Of a DNA stretch of 64,000 nt, positions 37,578 through 50,900 are shown piece by piece. Under the pieces are notes generated by a model that saw only the letters and a program-made list of their open reading frames with translations, was not told where the DNA came from and did no database searches. The translations under genes were made by a program, and so were the position numbers. Within the stretch, counting starts at the first letter, position 1. Each line of letters begins with the position of its first letter. The DNA is from Trogon surrucura (lineage: Eukaryota > Chordata > Aves > Trogoniformes > Trogonidae): contig CM036617.1 of assembly GCA_020746105.1 (NCBI GenBank), forward strand, positions 160,464,912 through 160,528,911, in the 5' to 3' direction.

Positions 37578-40247
37578 CGTTTATCAAGAAATTATAAAAA
37601 TGCCTCTTCATAGCGGAAATTAGTGTGGGTTTCGTTTCCCTCTGTTTTAGCAAAAAGGTTTGGATTACTTTTATTACATGGTTCTCAGGATTTTAGTGGT
37701 GCGGTGTGAACAGGGGTAGATACTCCAGCCCTCTGGGCAGAATGCCTTATGCTTAAATTTCTACCTGGTAACAAATTCATGTATTTCTACTGAGATTTCT
37801 AGAATACTGTTGTAAGTTATTTTTATAAACTGATACATAGCTGAAGAATTTTTAAACATGTTCTGTACAGTGTCAAGAACTATCTGTGGTGGTATTTTTC
37901 TGGCCAGTTTATTAAATAAATTGACTATTTGCACAAACAGATGCTCATTTTGATGCCTTTTCCAAACAAAGAAACCAGGTGGCAGCAAGACTGTTTGTTG
38001 GGTTTTTTCTAAGGCCAGAAGAGGGCACCTTGATAAACCCTGCAGTGATTCGTTCCCATCCTTTGACTTTTGAAGGTAGATACTGCTCTGAGAACCAGGG
38101 TTTGGGGTTATTTTATGTGATTTTCTTTTGTTCCACGTTAAATATATGAGAAGGATATACTTGTCAGTAAGAAATTAATTGGGAAGTGAACTGTGTGCTG
38201 TTTGCTGCCACCTGTATAACTTTTGCAAACGCGGGGGTGCAGGTTCGTGGGCTGTTTGGCAGTGTAGCTGCTCAGTTTTAGGGACTGGTGTAGCAGCATT
38301 TTTAAACAAGTCTGTAGGGAAGTCAGATCCTGGAGTGGAGGGAATAAACTGAAGTGTGAGCTTGGCTTTGGAAGGTCAGACCCTTGTTTGTTCCTATGGA
38401 TCACATAATCATTAATAATGTGCATTGTTACACTAGCAGCTTACAATTCACTAGAGTTGGTGGTTTTAATTGGTTTTATTTTTACCTTAATTTTAAAATC
38501 ACGAGGCTTTTTTTTCGTAGGGTTTTTTCTTTTATTTCTCCAAAGGAAGACATTTTTAGGTGTGTTTGTCTGTGTCCTCTGTGCATGATGATAGAGGTAT
38601 ATAGTATAACATCACATAAGGATATTTTGAATGCCAGAGCAAAGTATTTCATGCTTTTATCAAGTAAGCTTGCATTGGGTAATGCATACTTTGGAAGCAT
38701 ATGCTAGACAATTTAAAAAGTTAAATGGTTTTTATAGTCAGCTTATATTCATTAGTTACTAACTTTTTTTTTTTTAAACTCTTACCAGAGTGTGAGAATC
38801 ATCCTGAGATATTACAGAGAGAAATGCAGACAGCAAAATTCACAGACTTCAGCAGGGAATTAATAGAGTTTCACTGACAGGTCCAATAATGACCCTTTTT
38901 GCTTTATTTAAGCTCCCCCACCCCAGCCGATCATTCCCCTTTTACCTCCTCTCCCCATGGTGTGGGTCGTTGGACCAATCCTCACTTTCATTTAAGTCTT
39001 TCGTTTTCCAACTTCTTCCCTCCTTCAAGACCTGCTCCTGCCCACAGCCCCAGTGCAGGGGGCTCTCAGGTTCCAGAGCCATACGATGGGGCAGGATCAG
39101 GTTCAGACAAGGTGGATCTTCCAAAGATGTCACAGGTGCTGGAGATTTTACGGGCAGGTAGGTGTCTTGCTGGGCCTTGTGGGAAGTCCTGGCACTCGTG
39201 AAGCCCGCAAATAATCATGTCTCTGGCCGTGCCACTGCCACACATCCCTTGCTCTCCAAAGCCACCATGGCAGCTGGTGGGTGGCTGTGGAAGAAGAGCC
39301 ATGGCAGTGTGCTGCTGGTGCACGCCGTGCCAGTGCAGGAGTGTGAAGACGAGGCCAGATGGCTGAATCTTTTACATAAGACTTGATAGACTCCGTTCAG
39401 GTCGAAGTATGGTATAAATGTTTGTGGAAAAATGGCAGCTCTGCTGAAAGTGAAGTTTCAGGAGCCCTTTCTCTTCGTCAACTGCCTTTTCTGATTGCTT
39501 GGTTGTCTTCTGCGTGGGATGGTGTGAGACTGCATTCTTGCCAAGGCCTATTTGCCCCCCAGGGATAAACCTAAAAAAAGACAAGAAAGAAGGCGCTGAG
39601 GGATCTGCCACACCACGAGCCTCCCTTCTGCATGCACAGAACTGCAAAAGGGTCCTGAAACGTTTCCATCCTGGAGGCACCGTTTGTGTCAGCGCTGGGT
39701 TTTGGTTTGGGGACCGCTGGCGGGGAGGTGAGAGTGGAGGAAAGGTTGGGCGTTGATCAGAGGGGACGGGTAGGCGTTGTGTGGGGCCCTGACGGGAGAT
39801 GGGAAGGGTGGCAGGTGGGGAAAGGCTTTAGTGACCAAGCTTGGAAAATGCAGGGGCGTCTCTGCAGTCACTGCTTTTCAGCCGGGCCCATCCTCAGGGC
39901 TTGCGGGACCCCATGGACCTGAACCACGCGTTTTGCCAGCTGGGATGTTGTGTGCAGACCCAAAGGTGGCTCTAGAATGTACTTGCTGCCATAAGGCAGA
40001 GAAACACCCCTCTCCCTCCCCGCGCTGGGTGAAAGCTGCCCTTTTGGACACGAGGGATGGCGTTATCCTGAGGGACGACAAGGCCTTGGGGCCAGGCACC
40101 TCAGGGATGCTCCAGCCGGAGCTCTGCTGGGTTGTTGGGATTTTTCTGTTAATGTTGGGGAAAAACTATATGTTTGTTTTCCTTTTAGCAACTAAATGCT
40201 CCTGACCTGTGTTCTGTTGGACAGAATTTGACTTCACACATACATTT
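37578..40247. other. Intergenic sequence, no gene recognised
   Basis: AT-rich to about 38900. From 39000 to 40150 it becomes GC-rich (G-rich runs near 39690-39840), with several short open frames that resemble nothing I know. Confidence 0.6.
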
Positions 40248-40353
40248 TTAGTAGCCTGGTCTAGTTGAGAGGCATCCCTGCCCATGACAGGGAGGTTGGA
40301 TTAGATGATCTTTAAGGTCCCTTCCAGCCTAGGCCATTCTATGATTCTATGAT
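40248..40353 (+). repeat. CR1 LINE 3' end fragment, + strand
   Basis: Tail only: ggttggattagatgatcttt, aggtcccttccagcc and attctatgattctatgatt. Confidence 0.9.
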
Positions 40354-41084
40354 TTTTTTTTCGTTCAGTTGCCCCTTTTATCTCACTGATGTACTCTGTG
40401 CCTAACCTGGCTTAAAACTGATTTACAAGAAGTGCTTACTGAGACAAATATACACAGTACAAAGCAGCAGCTGGGGTTTAGCAGCGGATTTGTCACTATG
40501 TGCCCAGATCAGTTTCTGTTAAAGCCTAAAGGTGAGGATGGGCCTGTGGTGACCCCCTGCAGCAGGCGATGGGCTGAGCAGCAGAGGATGCTCCGTGGAG
40601 GAGTCTGGCCACAGAGTATGGCCTCTGTGGCAGAATGAAGTCACTTGCAGGCACCTGAAGATCAGCCAACGTGGTGGGGCAGGTCAGGAATCACCAGTGG
40701 TCCTCAGCAAGGCGAATCATGCAGTTCTGCTAGGGGAAGGAAAGCCTTCCCTCTCCGTCCTGCTATATATTTCCTCTGTGTGTCAGCTTAGTTTGCAATT
40801 TTAAGAGGTAAAAATGCTGTGGGAGAACTTCCTCAGAAAAGTCTGTAACCTGGAAAATTTCTCAGCCTGGTGCTTGCTTTCAAAGCCAAACGGTAACACA
40901 GCCTAAAGATCTGATTTCCCTTTTAATGTCACTGTGATCTGACAGGCAATACCACCCTCGATGGCAAGTGCATGTGTGCCACGTGGTGTGATGCGAGGCA
41001 AACAAAAGCAGTGACTTGCATTTGTGTTTGACCCAGAATTGGTCTTCCTACCCTGGGGCTTCCGCCCCATTATATTTATGCATA

Positions 41085-41115
<31 letters not shown>

Positions 41116-44100
41116 GGACTGTGGGATGCAGCAACTCAAGGTTCCTCTTGGCAAATTTTCCCTTGGGTGACACTTTGGGGTTGCTACACCGTGAAAGGAA
41201 GGAAGATCCCAGAGAAAGAAACTACATGACAGAAGTGACTGTGGTTTTGTGTTGCAGCATAACGGCCTCTTATGAGGAGCCTGGTCATCCTAACACCACC
41301 AACATATCTGAAATTAAAAACTCATGACTTGCAGTAACTTCCCCTGGTGTGCAGGGGGACTGTGATGGAGGTGGAGAGCACGGCAGGTCAGCACTCCGGT
41401 GGCGAGGGGGGATGCAGAGAGATTCCCATCGTCCTTGTTTTCTTGGCTCTGTCAGCACTGTTTCTCCCTTAGCTCTACAGCTGCTAAAAATAACCACCTT
41501 AAATTAATGGCTTATGTTTACATTAAACTGTTAAACTTGCATTGGTCACTCCAACACCATCCGCTGAAACTGCTGCTTATGGCACATTTATAACTTAAGT
41601 GAGATTCCTCGAGGTTTCTTTTCAGTAGCTGAAGTCAGATGGGTAATACTGATTGCGCGAGTGTTTGCTTTTCCTTAGGGCAGCATTTTCTCTAATTAAC
41701 AAGAAGCTCAACTTAGCTGAGCTAGGTTTTACAGCTTGCGAATCACAAGCGTTGAGTGTCTCCCAGAGCTCTGACAGGGGTCATGGATTGGGATGCCCTA
41801 AAGTCCAGCTGGTGCCTGCCCCTTGGAGGCTTGATCTGCTCACGTGCCTGGCCCCCTGAACCTACCCCGAGGGTACAGGGGGCTCACAAGGGGAAAGAGT
41901 TGCTTGTTGATCACATGAGCTGAAAGTCCCTATTTCTACACTGCGCTCCTGTGCTCCTGGGTGGTGCCTTGTGGGTTATTTCTGGAGAATGTTTGGTGGG
42001 CAGAACCTGTCCCAGGGCTGGCACAGGTGAAGGCAGCCTGTTGAGGTGATATCTGCAGATAACCTCACCTCAGGACCACTCCGAGCATCCCTTACTGCTG
42101 GGCCAGAGGAGAAAACAAAGCAGAGATGCAGCTAACCCTGTTAAATGTGTTATTTTAATGAGTCTGAGAGATGGGTATCAGCCTATGATTATTCTCTGCT
42201 GTCTGAGGTACAACATTAAAAGAAAACAATGGAAAATGTATGTGAGCCACAGCTCTGTGCTCAGACAGCTATTGGGCTCAGTTTAATGCCTTGGGCCAAT
42301 TAAAGCGCAGTCGTTAGGCCGGGACGCTAGATAGGATGTACGTCAGGGTGCGTGCGTGCTTGCCTTTCAATTTGGGAAAGTAAAAATGAAAAATGTGTGT
42401 CAAAGCAAGAGCTAGACTCTTGACTAGGCTGGGGATGTGTACACGAAGCATCAGCAGGGTATGCTGTGAAGTACCTTTGAAGGTAAACTCATGGTGGAAA
42501 TCAAAGCAACCTGAAAATAAAACTGGTGGGGAAGTTGCCATAAAGCACCTTCAAGTAGTGTCTCTGTTTAGACATGCTGCCTCCTACAAATGAGACAGAG
42601 GAAACGGTGCACTCAGGAAATGTGAGATGCCACTGATTTTCTTAGAACAAGAGGAACGGTACCGACTCCTATTTAAATCTTGCAGAGTTTTAAAACTCTG
42701 TGTTGCTACATATTTACTTTTGCTTTAATCTGCTTCTCTCTCTTCTCCTTTTGTTTCTTTACCGAGTTTTTGCTGTTTCAAGCTTGTCTTGGGGAGTTCT
42801 CCTAGCACATGTTTTTAGCAATCCTAAAATCTTAAAACTTGTTGGAAAGGCAAACAGGGAGCCATGATTCACCATTCCTCACCCTACAAAAGCTACGGCT
42901 AAAGTGGTCAAGGTAGGCTGGTTTTTTTCTGCATTACACATAACTAAATGTAAGTCACTGCCACAGGATGTTATAGTCTAAAAATACACCAAAGTTGAAA
43001 AAGACATTAATCGTATGCATGCAGGGTGGGAGGTTAGTAAAATAATGATCTGCCTGTAGCTTATGGTGTGGGATGCTCATAAACCACAAAGTGCTGGAAG
43101 CTTGGGAGGAAAACCCGTAGGAAACATCACTGTTTATTCAGTGTGGGCTTTCTCTATATAACTATGACATAATCATCTTGTCCTGGGAGACAGGGTATCA
43201 CGCTGAAGGGACCTATGGCATAGACTCTTCATGCTTAGTATGTCCCTCCTTGGGGGTCTGATTTATTCAAGCCTCACAAAATGGATTTGTAATTGCTTGG
43301 TCTTTTTGAGGCTCCAAATTTTCATGTCTCAAAGCTTTCCACTCCCAAGTTCTGCCATGCTCTCTGCCCTGGGGGTGAGTTGGAGGGAAGGTGGTGTGAC
43401 AGCTGAACCACACAAAGGTTTCTACCTGGGCGTGTTCCTCAGAGACAACTTCAGTCCACTTGGGCCTTTGCATCCCTCAAATGGCATCGTCATTTGATAC
43501 ATCCTAGGGCCAGCATTGAACTTTCAGAGCTTGGGTGTTGCCACGAGGGAGTCCACAAGCCTCTCTCAGCTGAGCCAAGATGTCTTTTAGATTCTCAACG
43601 AGCCACCCAAAGTAATAAGGGATGAACTTAAACTAAAACTGTGCAAATCATATTGAAATTTAGTTAAATATACTCCTGGGATTTTTTGCAGAGTTTAACT
43701 AAATTGATTTAAATGGCATCTTTCATTAAATCTCTGCAACACGCAATGCTGAGAAGGCTCTTTCTTTTTAAGTGTAAAATGAAACCTTTTTTTTTTAGCG
43801 AAGCATTGGAGTTTACAAAAGATTTGCTTCCTTTGAGAGTTACCGTTGGCCCTACAGGTGACACACAAGGTGTTTTGTTTCCATTTTGGAGTCATTCCGG
43901 TACAGGGCAGTTGCAAGGTGCGCTTGTACTGTCGCTAAAGAGTATTCAGCTCTCTTCGGCGGCACCGTGAGCTGAATTGATGGCTCTGGCACACAAAAAT
44001 GGCATTATCCAGCCTAAGATCTTTCAGCCAAGGGAGCTGTAACACTGCCTCTACATGTGGATGCTCTTGTACAAGGCTGCCACGGAGTCCCCTGTGTGTC

Positions 44101-47100
44101 TGCCATGTTTGCTGATATCAACCGCCATGGACACAGAAGGATTTTAATAATTGTCTCTGGAGGGTGATTTGTGCTGGAAACCGCAAACTCATTGCCGACA
44201 CTCTTTTGTGGAGGAGGGGGCTCTCCCCGGCTGGCCCTGCATTCATCTATTATTCAGTCTGGTGGGTTTTCTTTTCAGTCTTTCTTGCCTGAAAGAGGAA
44301 AACCCCCACCAAAATAAAAACGGGAAATAGGTTAAGAATTAAAACCACGAAAAATACAAATTGTTACCAGGGAGCTGTGTTTTACCCCTTTTACCCTCCC
44401 CCTGAGGACTGAAACGGCTCATCAAGCAGCCAGATGAGCAGCAGAGGAAGTGATGGCGTGGGAGGACAGAAGAATAGGGTCAGTCATTTTGGTAGCCCAA
44501 CTAATTTAACAGATCAGCTCAGCCCATTTCACCTCCAGAGGGCAAAAGTCAATGCCTAATACTTGTTGAGTGTGAACTTGAATCTTTAGCTGGTGGAATT
44601 TCAGTACATCCCCACGTAATTTTAGTTTTAAAGGACAGTTTGCTCTGTTGTCCAGTTAAATGGTTTGCTTCCAAACCACTATGAACTTGAACACTATTAC
44701 TTCTTGCAGCTTGAGGGTAGTGGGAGTGAGCTGTGTGGAGCCAGAATGACTGTGTCTCCATGGCCTGGTGGCTCAGTAGCTGCTGTGTTTGAAAGCTCTT
44801 CCACACAAGCTTCTTGTCTCCATAAGGCGTGAGTCTCTAAATCTGCACTGCCCTAAAATAAAAATCAAATAGCAAATCTCTACTGCGTGCAATTAAGGCC
44901 CCATCTGTAATCAGCACGTCTATGGTAGAACAGAGGTTCTCATTCTTGAGCGTTGGTTTCCTATCACTCAGCCAAGGGGCAGGTGGTCACTTTCTTGCTG
45001 ACTTGGAGTTAAGGAGGTGGTGACCTTGCCCCACAGCTTCAAAGGGATGAAGGTGGTGTTCACCAGTGGGGCTGACTATCAGCATCTTGTTTCCTCATGA
45101 TTTCCTCTCATACCCACTGCTGAGCCTAAAATCCCACAGATACAGTCTTCTGGTACCATTTGGCCCTTTCTTAGTGGTGAATCAGTGCTCAAGGGGATGG
45201 AGTTAGACTAAGATCCATCTTGCCCTTGAAGAGCTTTGCCGTTACATTTTAAATTAAATTTTATCTGAACTTTACACGACATGGGAGTGTGGCACATAGA
45301 ATCAGCTCTATCCACCTGATTCACGTCCATCCCTAATCACCAAATTTGACAGCAGATACTCAGAGGATGATGACATTTAGTAGAATGTCATACTGGGAGT
45401 CTCAAGTCTTCTGCAGTACTGCTTTTTCCTTCAATGACACCAGCGTATGAAATTTACAGAGCTGGGACAGGGCTTCTCTCCCACTGAGGTGAGTCAGAAG
45501 TAGAAACAGGTTTTTATATTATGTTTGTTACAATTCCAGCATCAGCCAAGACCCAGGTTGGCTTGGTGTGTGACAGTACCATGAGCAGTCCAAATTTCTA
45601 GGTCATCCTGTGCTCTCTGCAACAGTTTGGAAACTGGAGATGCAAGTGTCTAAGACAAGTGAGATGTATTGCTGTCTGAAAATACTGATATCTTTCCACA
45701 GGTTATAGCAGAAGCCACCACTACTACTTGAGATAAACACGTGCCTTTTTAAATGGCTAAAGACAAGACAGACTTCACCCCAGGGGATGTGAAACCTTGA
45801 CAGAACTGACTGCTCTGGACTGTGATATAATGATGCATATTTCAGTGGAGGCAAGTTTCTGTGCTCTAAGTGGGGATGAGCCGTCTTCATGGATCGGTTA
45901 CTTAATCCTGTTAATATAAATAAAGAATTTTTGTTGTGATGGCTCCGATCTCACCCCAGCTGGCATTAAAAGCTGTCATTCTGGTGGGCAGACAAACCAA
46001 GTTAGCAACAGCTACAAGAATTGATTTACCTCTCATGTTAAGGCAAAACTATGTCACAACATAGCATCATGCAGAAATACCCAGCTGCTTTCTTCCAGCC
46101 TTTCTTTCCAAACTTGTGTTTGCTGTTGCCAGTAAGAGACAAACTTTTCTTTTAATGGGCTCTAAAGAGCAAACGGTCTAAGCTCATATGACTCATTAGT
46201 TAAAGTCATAGTCAACATATGTAAAATTGTACACAACCACCCAAGAAAGGTAAGACTTGCACTTGCCGGTCTGTCCAATTCACCATGCATTTTTATATCG
46301 TGTCTATTAATAACAAACGTGTTTACAGAAAACAGATCAGTAGAGCAGTTTATAACTTTGATGAAACTTTACAGAAACTTTTTTTTGACTTTTTCTTACC
46401 TTTCTTTCAACAAGAAACTCTGGGAGCACAGCAGAGCTGTCATTATTAACTTGCCTGAAAATTGCTGAAAATCAGCCATGGTACCTGAATCTCTTTTATT
46501 TTTTTTATATTGTGTCTTTCCTACAAGAAATTACCAGTCTAGTACAAGACCAGAGCACTCTGGTTTTGCAGCTGGGCATTCCGGGAGCACTTAGGTATTG
46601 GCTCACAAGGGCAGCGTCCCACAGGCAGCATCCTCCTCTCCTCCCAGGAGCCACGTCTACGTGGAATTAGAGCTTCGTTTGCTTTTGCAAGTGGAATTAG
46701 AGCTTTGGTTACAAACTCTATGCAATAATTGTGTTTGAGTGTTAACTTGGCAGAATGAAATCTTGTTTTACGGAGGATGTATTTGTACCTGTTTAAAACA
46801 ATGCTTCTTTTTTAAAAGACAAAAATAGCGTTACTATTCAAAAGTGGAAAATGACATTATTATTTGCAGTGGAAAATGTCATTGCTGTGCTTATAGCTGT
46901 TGACAGGTACTTGTCATGGTTGTGTGCTGTGATGTGCTAATTATTCTGAAGTTCAATCAGATGGCATTTTGTGTTTTCATTTCAACTGTAAAAACATAGT
47001 ATTTGAGACACGTTGACAAGTGCGTGTTTAATTGCTCCGTGGATATTTTCCAAACTCGTGTGTTTTCCACTTACTTTGTGAAGAAAGGTGCATAATTAGC

Positions 47101-47418
47101 TCCAAGGCTACAGGGTATGTTGCTCATTATTGTATTTTCATTTTGTCTTCAGTGATAAATACAGAATGGTGACAAATATGAAACCCCATATTTGATGATG
47201 ATGATGAATGCTACCTCAGCCGTATTGCAAAGGTGGAGAGCTCTGACTGATTTTGCAAATCAAGGCCATGAACTCATGGTGAGACCTGTAGAGGAATTTC
47301 TGGTGGAGCAGAGGCGCGGTATAACTTTAAAAGTGTGGAAAACCCAGCTTAGGCCTAAACAGAGGCTCTGTCCTTGAAGCTGCCTTGGAACACGGGGAGG
47401 AGGAGGTTTTATCTGTTT
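40354..47418. other. Intergenic sequence, no gene recognised
   Basis: Unique sequence of mixed composition. Holds the (TA)n microsatellite at 41086-41115 and a local duplication of gtggaattagagctt near 46660-46705. No open frame above about 100 codons with recognisable content. Confidence 0.6.
41086..41115. repeat. (TA)n microsatellite
   Basis: About 14 TA dinucleotides following gcatatgcata. Confidence 0.9.
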
Positions 47419-47737
47419 TGTGAGAGCTTTGCGAGATGCTTGGCGGGAGGTGCTGGCCCCGGGGGGAGAAGGGGGGGCGAGAGCCACCTGCATAGTGGAA
47501 TGGCACTACCCAATAAAACACTGGCGTGTGTAAACCTGTAACCGACCAACTCTGTGAAGGGGCAGGCGCGGGGACACCGCTTAACTGTATATATTGAGCT
47601 GTCCGGGGCAATAAAGGGAGGACGATCTGTAGCCATATTGGTGTGATGATCGTTAACTTGGCCGGCTCTCCGAAGGGACCCCTCTTCAGAGACCCTCTCT
47701 TCCTTCTCAACTTCTCTCTGCCTCACTTCCCTTCACA
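47419..47737 (+). mobile_element. Possible short solo LTR, alpharetrovirus-like layout
   Basis: Begins TGTGAGAG and ends CTTCACA, an imperfect inverted terminal pair. Inside are a TATA-like tgtatatatt (about 47586-47595), gcaataaag (polyadenylation signal, about 47609) and the following catattggtgtgatgatc, in the order of U3-R-U5. The catattggtgt block resembles the R-U5 start of avian alpharetroviruses from memory. No target duplication was found, and no internal sequence is present. Boundaries are inferred. Confidence 0.5.
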
Positions 47738-47894
47738 GGTCTAGAGTCAAAAGAAAAGGATGCAAATTAATTTGACATTAAAAACCAGCACCTAATATGT
47801 GTCTGGGGACAGACTTCATAATTTATAGTGCTCCCAGATTATATCTGTTGTCTTTCTTGCTTCTTTCTTTGTGATTGTCTTTGTTCCTTTCATC

Positions 47895-47945
47895 ATAGAA
47901 GCATAGAACAGTTTCAGCTGGAAGAGACCTTCAAGATCATCAGTG
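47895..47945 (-). repeat. CR1 LINE tail fragment, - strand
   Basis: Reads catagaagcatagaacagtt, then cagctggaagagaccttcaa and gatcat, the reverse complement of a CR1 3' end. The similarity fades after about 50 bp. Confidence 0.75.
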
Positions 47946-50900
47946 TCAGGGTTGTGGTGTTCAGTGCTGAAACAAGCCAAATGTTACAATTGCTCCAGTC
48001 TCCCTGACATCTATTGACTCTACAGGTACAGAATGTAGATCCACGTTTAGATACTGAATCTTGTCCCTAGTAGGAGATCAGGATAGATGTTTTCTTAATG
48101 GTCTGTCAGCTGTTATTCTGTGGCTGAAAAGTCCTGGATTCAGTGACTCTGGCACTACCTTCTTGTCCTGCCTCTTGTGGATGTGCCCAGTACTGTAAAG
48201 CATGGTAGTGAGGCAACTGACAGAAGACTGAACCCAATGTGAAAGTTTTTTACAGTAATTCTAGTTTCTATTGGCACTGAAAGCTGCCATGTTGAATCCT
48301 AACCAGGAAAACTTTGAATAAACCTACTAACCAGGATGATATTTAGAAGAAAAAAGCATTAGCATTACTTATTCTTCTACCCTTGCAAGGGTACTTTTCA
48401 GTTGCTCCTCCTATCACGAAGAAGGAGAAGATGAAGAAGGTGGCCTTTGGGTGCACGTATGCATTAGGTTGGCATCAATCAAGATTCATTGCAAACAGTG
48501 TATCAAGGTGGTAATTGTGATGCTTGGGTTTGGATTTGTTTTTTTTTCCAAAATACATTATATGAATTGTGTTAAAGACAGACACATCAATCTCTTTTCT
48601 CTGTTAGAAAATTGTTTTAACTGCAGATTAGGTTATTTTTTTTTTCTGTCTGATTAGCAGAACCCCTAAGCCAGCCCTTCAGACCCAGGAGTGTTCAGAC
48701 TTGTAGACACATGAGACCAGCTCTAAAGCTGCTGCTCTGCAGCCTGAATTGTTTTTATTCTTTCAGAATGTCTCTAGAATAGAAGCATTGATGTCCCTTA
48801 CAAAGTGATTCACACTTGTTGAGAACCTACATGAGAGGGAGAAATGATGAGCTGGTGGTAAAAATCGTTATGGCCTTTCCTACTTGATCTGGAAGAATCA
48901 GGTTCGTGGTTATAACTCAGAGAACTTTCTTCTGCTCTCCTTCCCTGTACTGCCATCCCCTGTTGGCTTGATTAGTTGCTCTCTGGGATCAACCTGCCTA
49001 TCTCTTGTGGTGATACATCAACATGCTCCATCACAAGTAAGTTTAAACGTACCTGTTTGAAAGGGAGGTTGGCTGGGTATGGCTATGTGAAGGTGGATGC
49101 AGGAGCTTGCCTTATGTCGTTTCTGCGGTGTCCATTGACAGAACATTAACAATTTTAGGGCAATTTTAATGTTTAAGGACAGTTCCGCCTCATTAATTCT
49201 CTCTATATGTAGAATCTAGAGCAACCAAATTGTTTGAAGGACCAGTCAATCAAGCTGTTCTCTTCTCCCTCTTCCCCTTTAACCTTACGGTTCCCAGCAT
49301 TTCCTTGACCAAACCTCTTATACTCCAAGGAAACTGAAAAGTAAAGCAGGGGCTCATCTGAAAGGGACAAACTTGGGGCCTAAATTTCAGTATGCGTTCC
49401 CTGTAGCTTGAGCTGGGGGAGGAAAGGATCTGCCATTTGAGTTACAGGCTTATGCAACTTCACAATGAGCTTGCCAGGATCCTTCAGCAAAGAGTATGCA
49501 GCCAAGGTTTGATATTTATACCCTAAATAAAAGTACAGGGAAAATTATTTAATCACAAACACAACGAAGTAGAAATCAGATGTATTTCTCCTGTTCCTTT
49601 CTTTGCTGGTGCAAGGACCAGTCACTGTGGTATGAGAGATATCCTCATCCGAGACTTCGGCTTTTCTTTTGAAATGGCCATAAAGATGCTCTGTTCTGTT
49701 TTTCTGCCTCCTAATGCTGTGTCTTTAAAATTAATTTTTCTCCTCATAAGACTAAGTCAAATGGTTTTGATATGTAGACTCTCACTCTGATACTTGAGGG
49801 AAAATGCATTTGTTTTCATGCACTGATATCCTGGCAGTGATGACATTATGGATATATAAGCTATTCCCTGCTTCCTCCTGCACTGTGACAATTTTTGAGT
49901 ATAATAGCTAGTGAAATGAGTATCCTGTGGTAGAATTAGGAAACATGAAAATAATTACCAGTGCAATTGCTGTGGCTCTCATGTGGCATGTACAGTTTAA
50001 TGTCTTTAGCTTGCTCAAAACTGCTTTACAGTCTTAGTTCCCTATATTATGCATTTCCCTGTATTTATTAGACAAACAAGAAGGTAACTCCTGTCACCTG
50101 TACACAAGAATGACTTTTTCCCTTCCCTCCAGGTTGATGAAAGAGACCTCATTCAGGAGTTGTGAACTTTTGTATATCTCTATTTTAAACTAGGCTTGTT
50201 TTTTCCTACAAGCTTGTGGATGTCCAATGTCCTTCTTCTGAGCAGCGCTGTGCACGGAAACAGACAGGTGAAGGTGCCAGAGTTTCTATATACACATACA
50301 TATACACACACACAGAGCCAGAGCAGGCAAACAAGCTTGGAATTAATCAAATTTTATCTCCAATGTGCTGCAGGAGACTAAAATATTACTGCTGTGTCGG
50401 AGCACTTGTGGGGAGCTGCCATACTCTGGAGATGGCGGGACCACATAGATAAATTGAAGTTTGTGTTGCTACAGCTTGTACTATAGCTGTTCTGCATATG
50501 AATGGAAAGCTTGACTCCCTGCACTTATCACTTTGGCACCTTTCCTGCATTTAAATATTACTTTGTCAAGCCTTCCAACTTTTCAAAATAAAGCGAATGC
50601 TGTTCTCCAAATGGCTAAGGAATACAGGGGGAGAGATGTCTCTTTCAACCGCTTCTCGTGTGAGTATTTTGAGGCTGTACTGGCATAAGCACTGATAAAT
50701 ACTCTTTCAGAAATGTTCTGGCTGGCTATGGACTTGCCCTCCTCGTTGTCGGGATGTTTAAGGTCCAGTTAGTGAGCCACCCTCCTCCTTCAAGGTGGTC
50801 TCCGGCCTTTGTGGTTCCAACCTGGCCCGGCCCTGTGTTACGAGGATCCCACTGATGCGGTGGATGCTCACCAGACCTGAAAACCATCACGTCTCCTATG

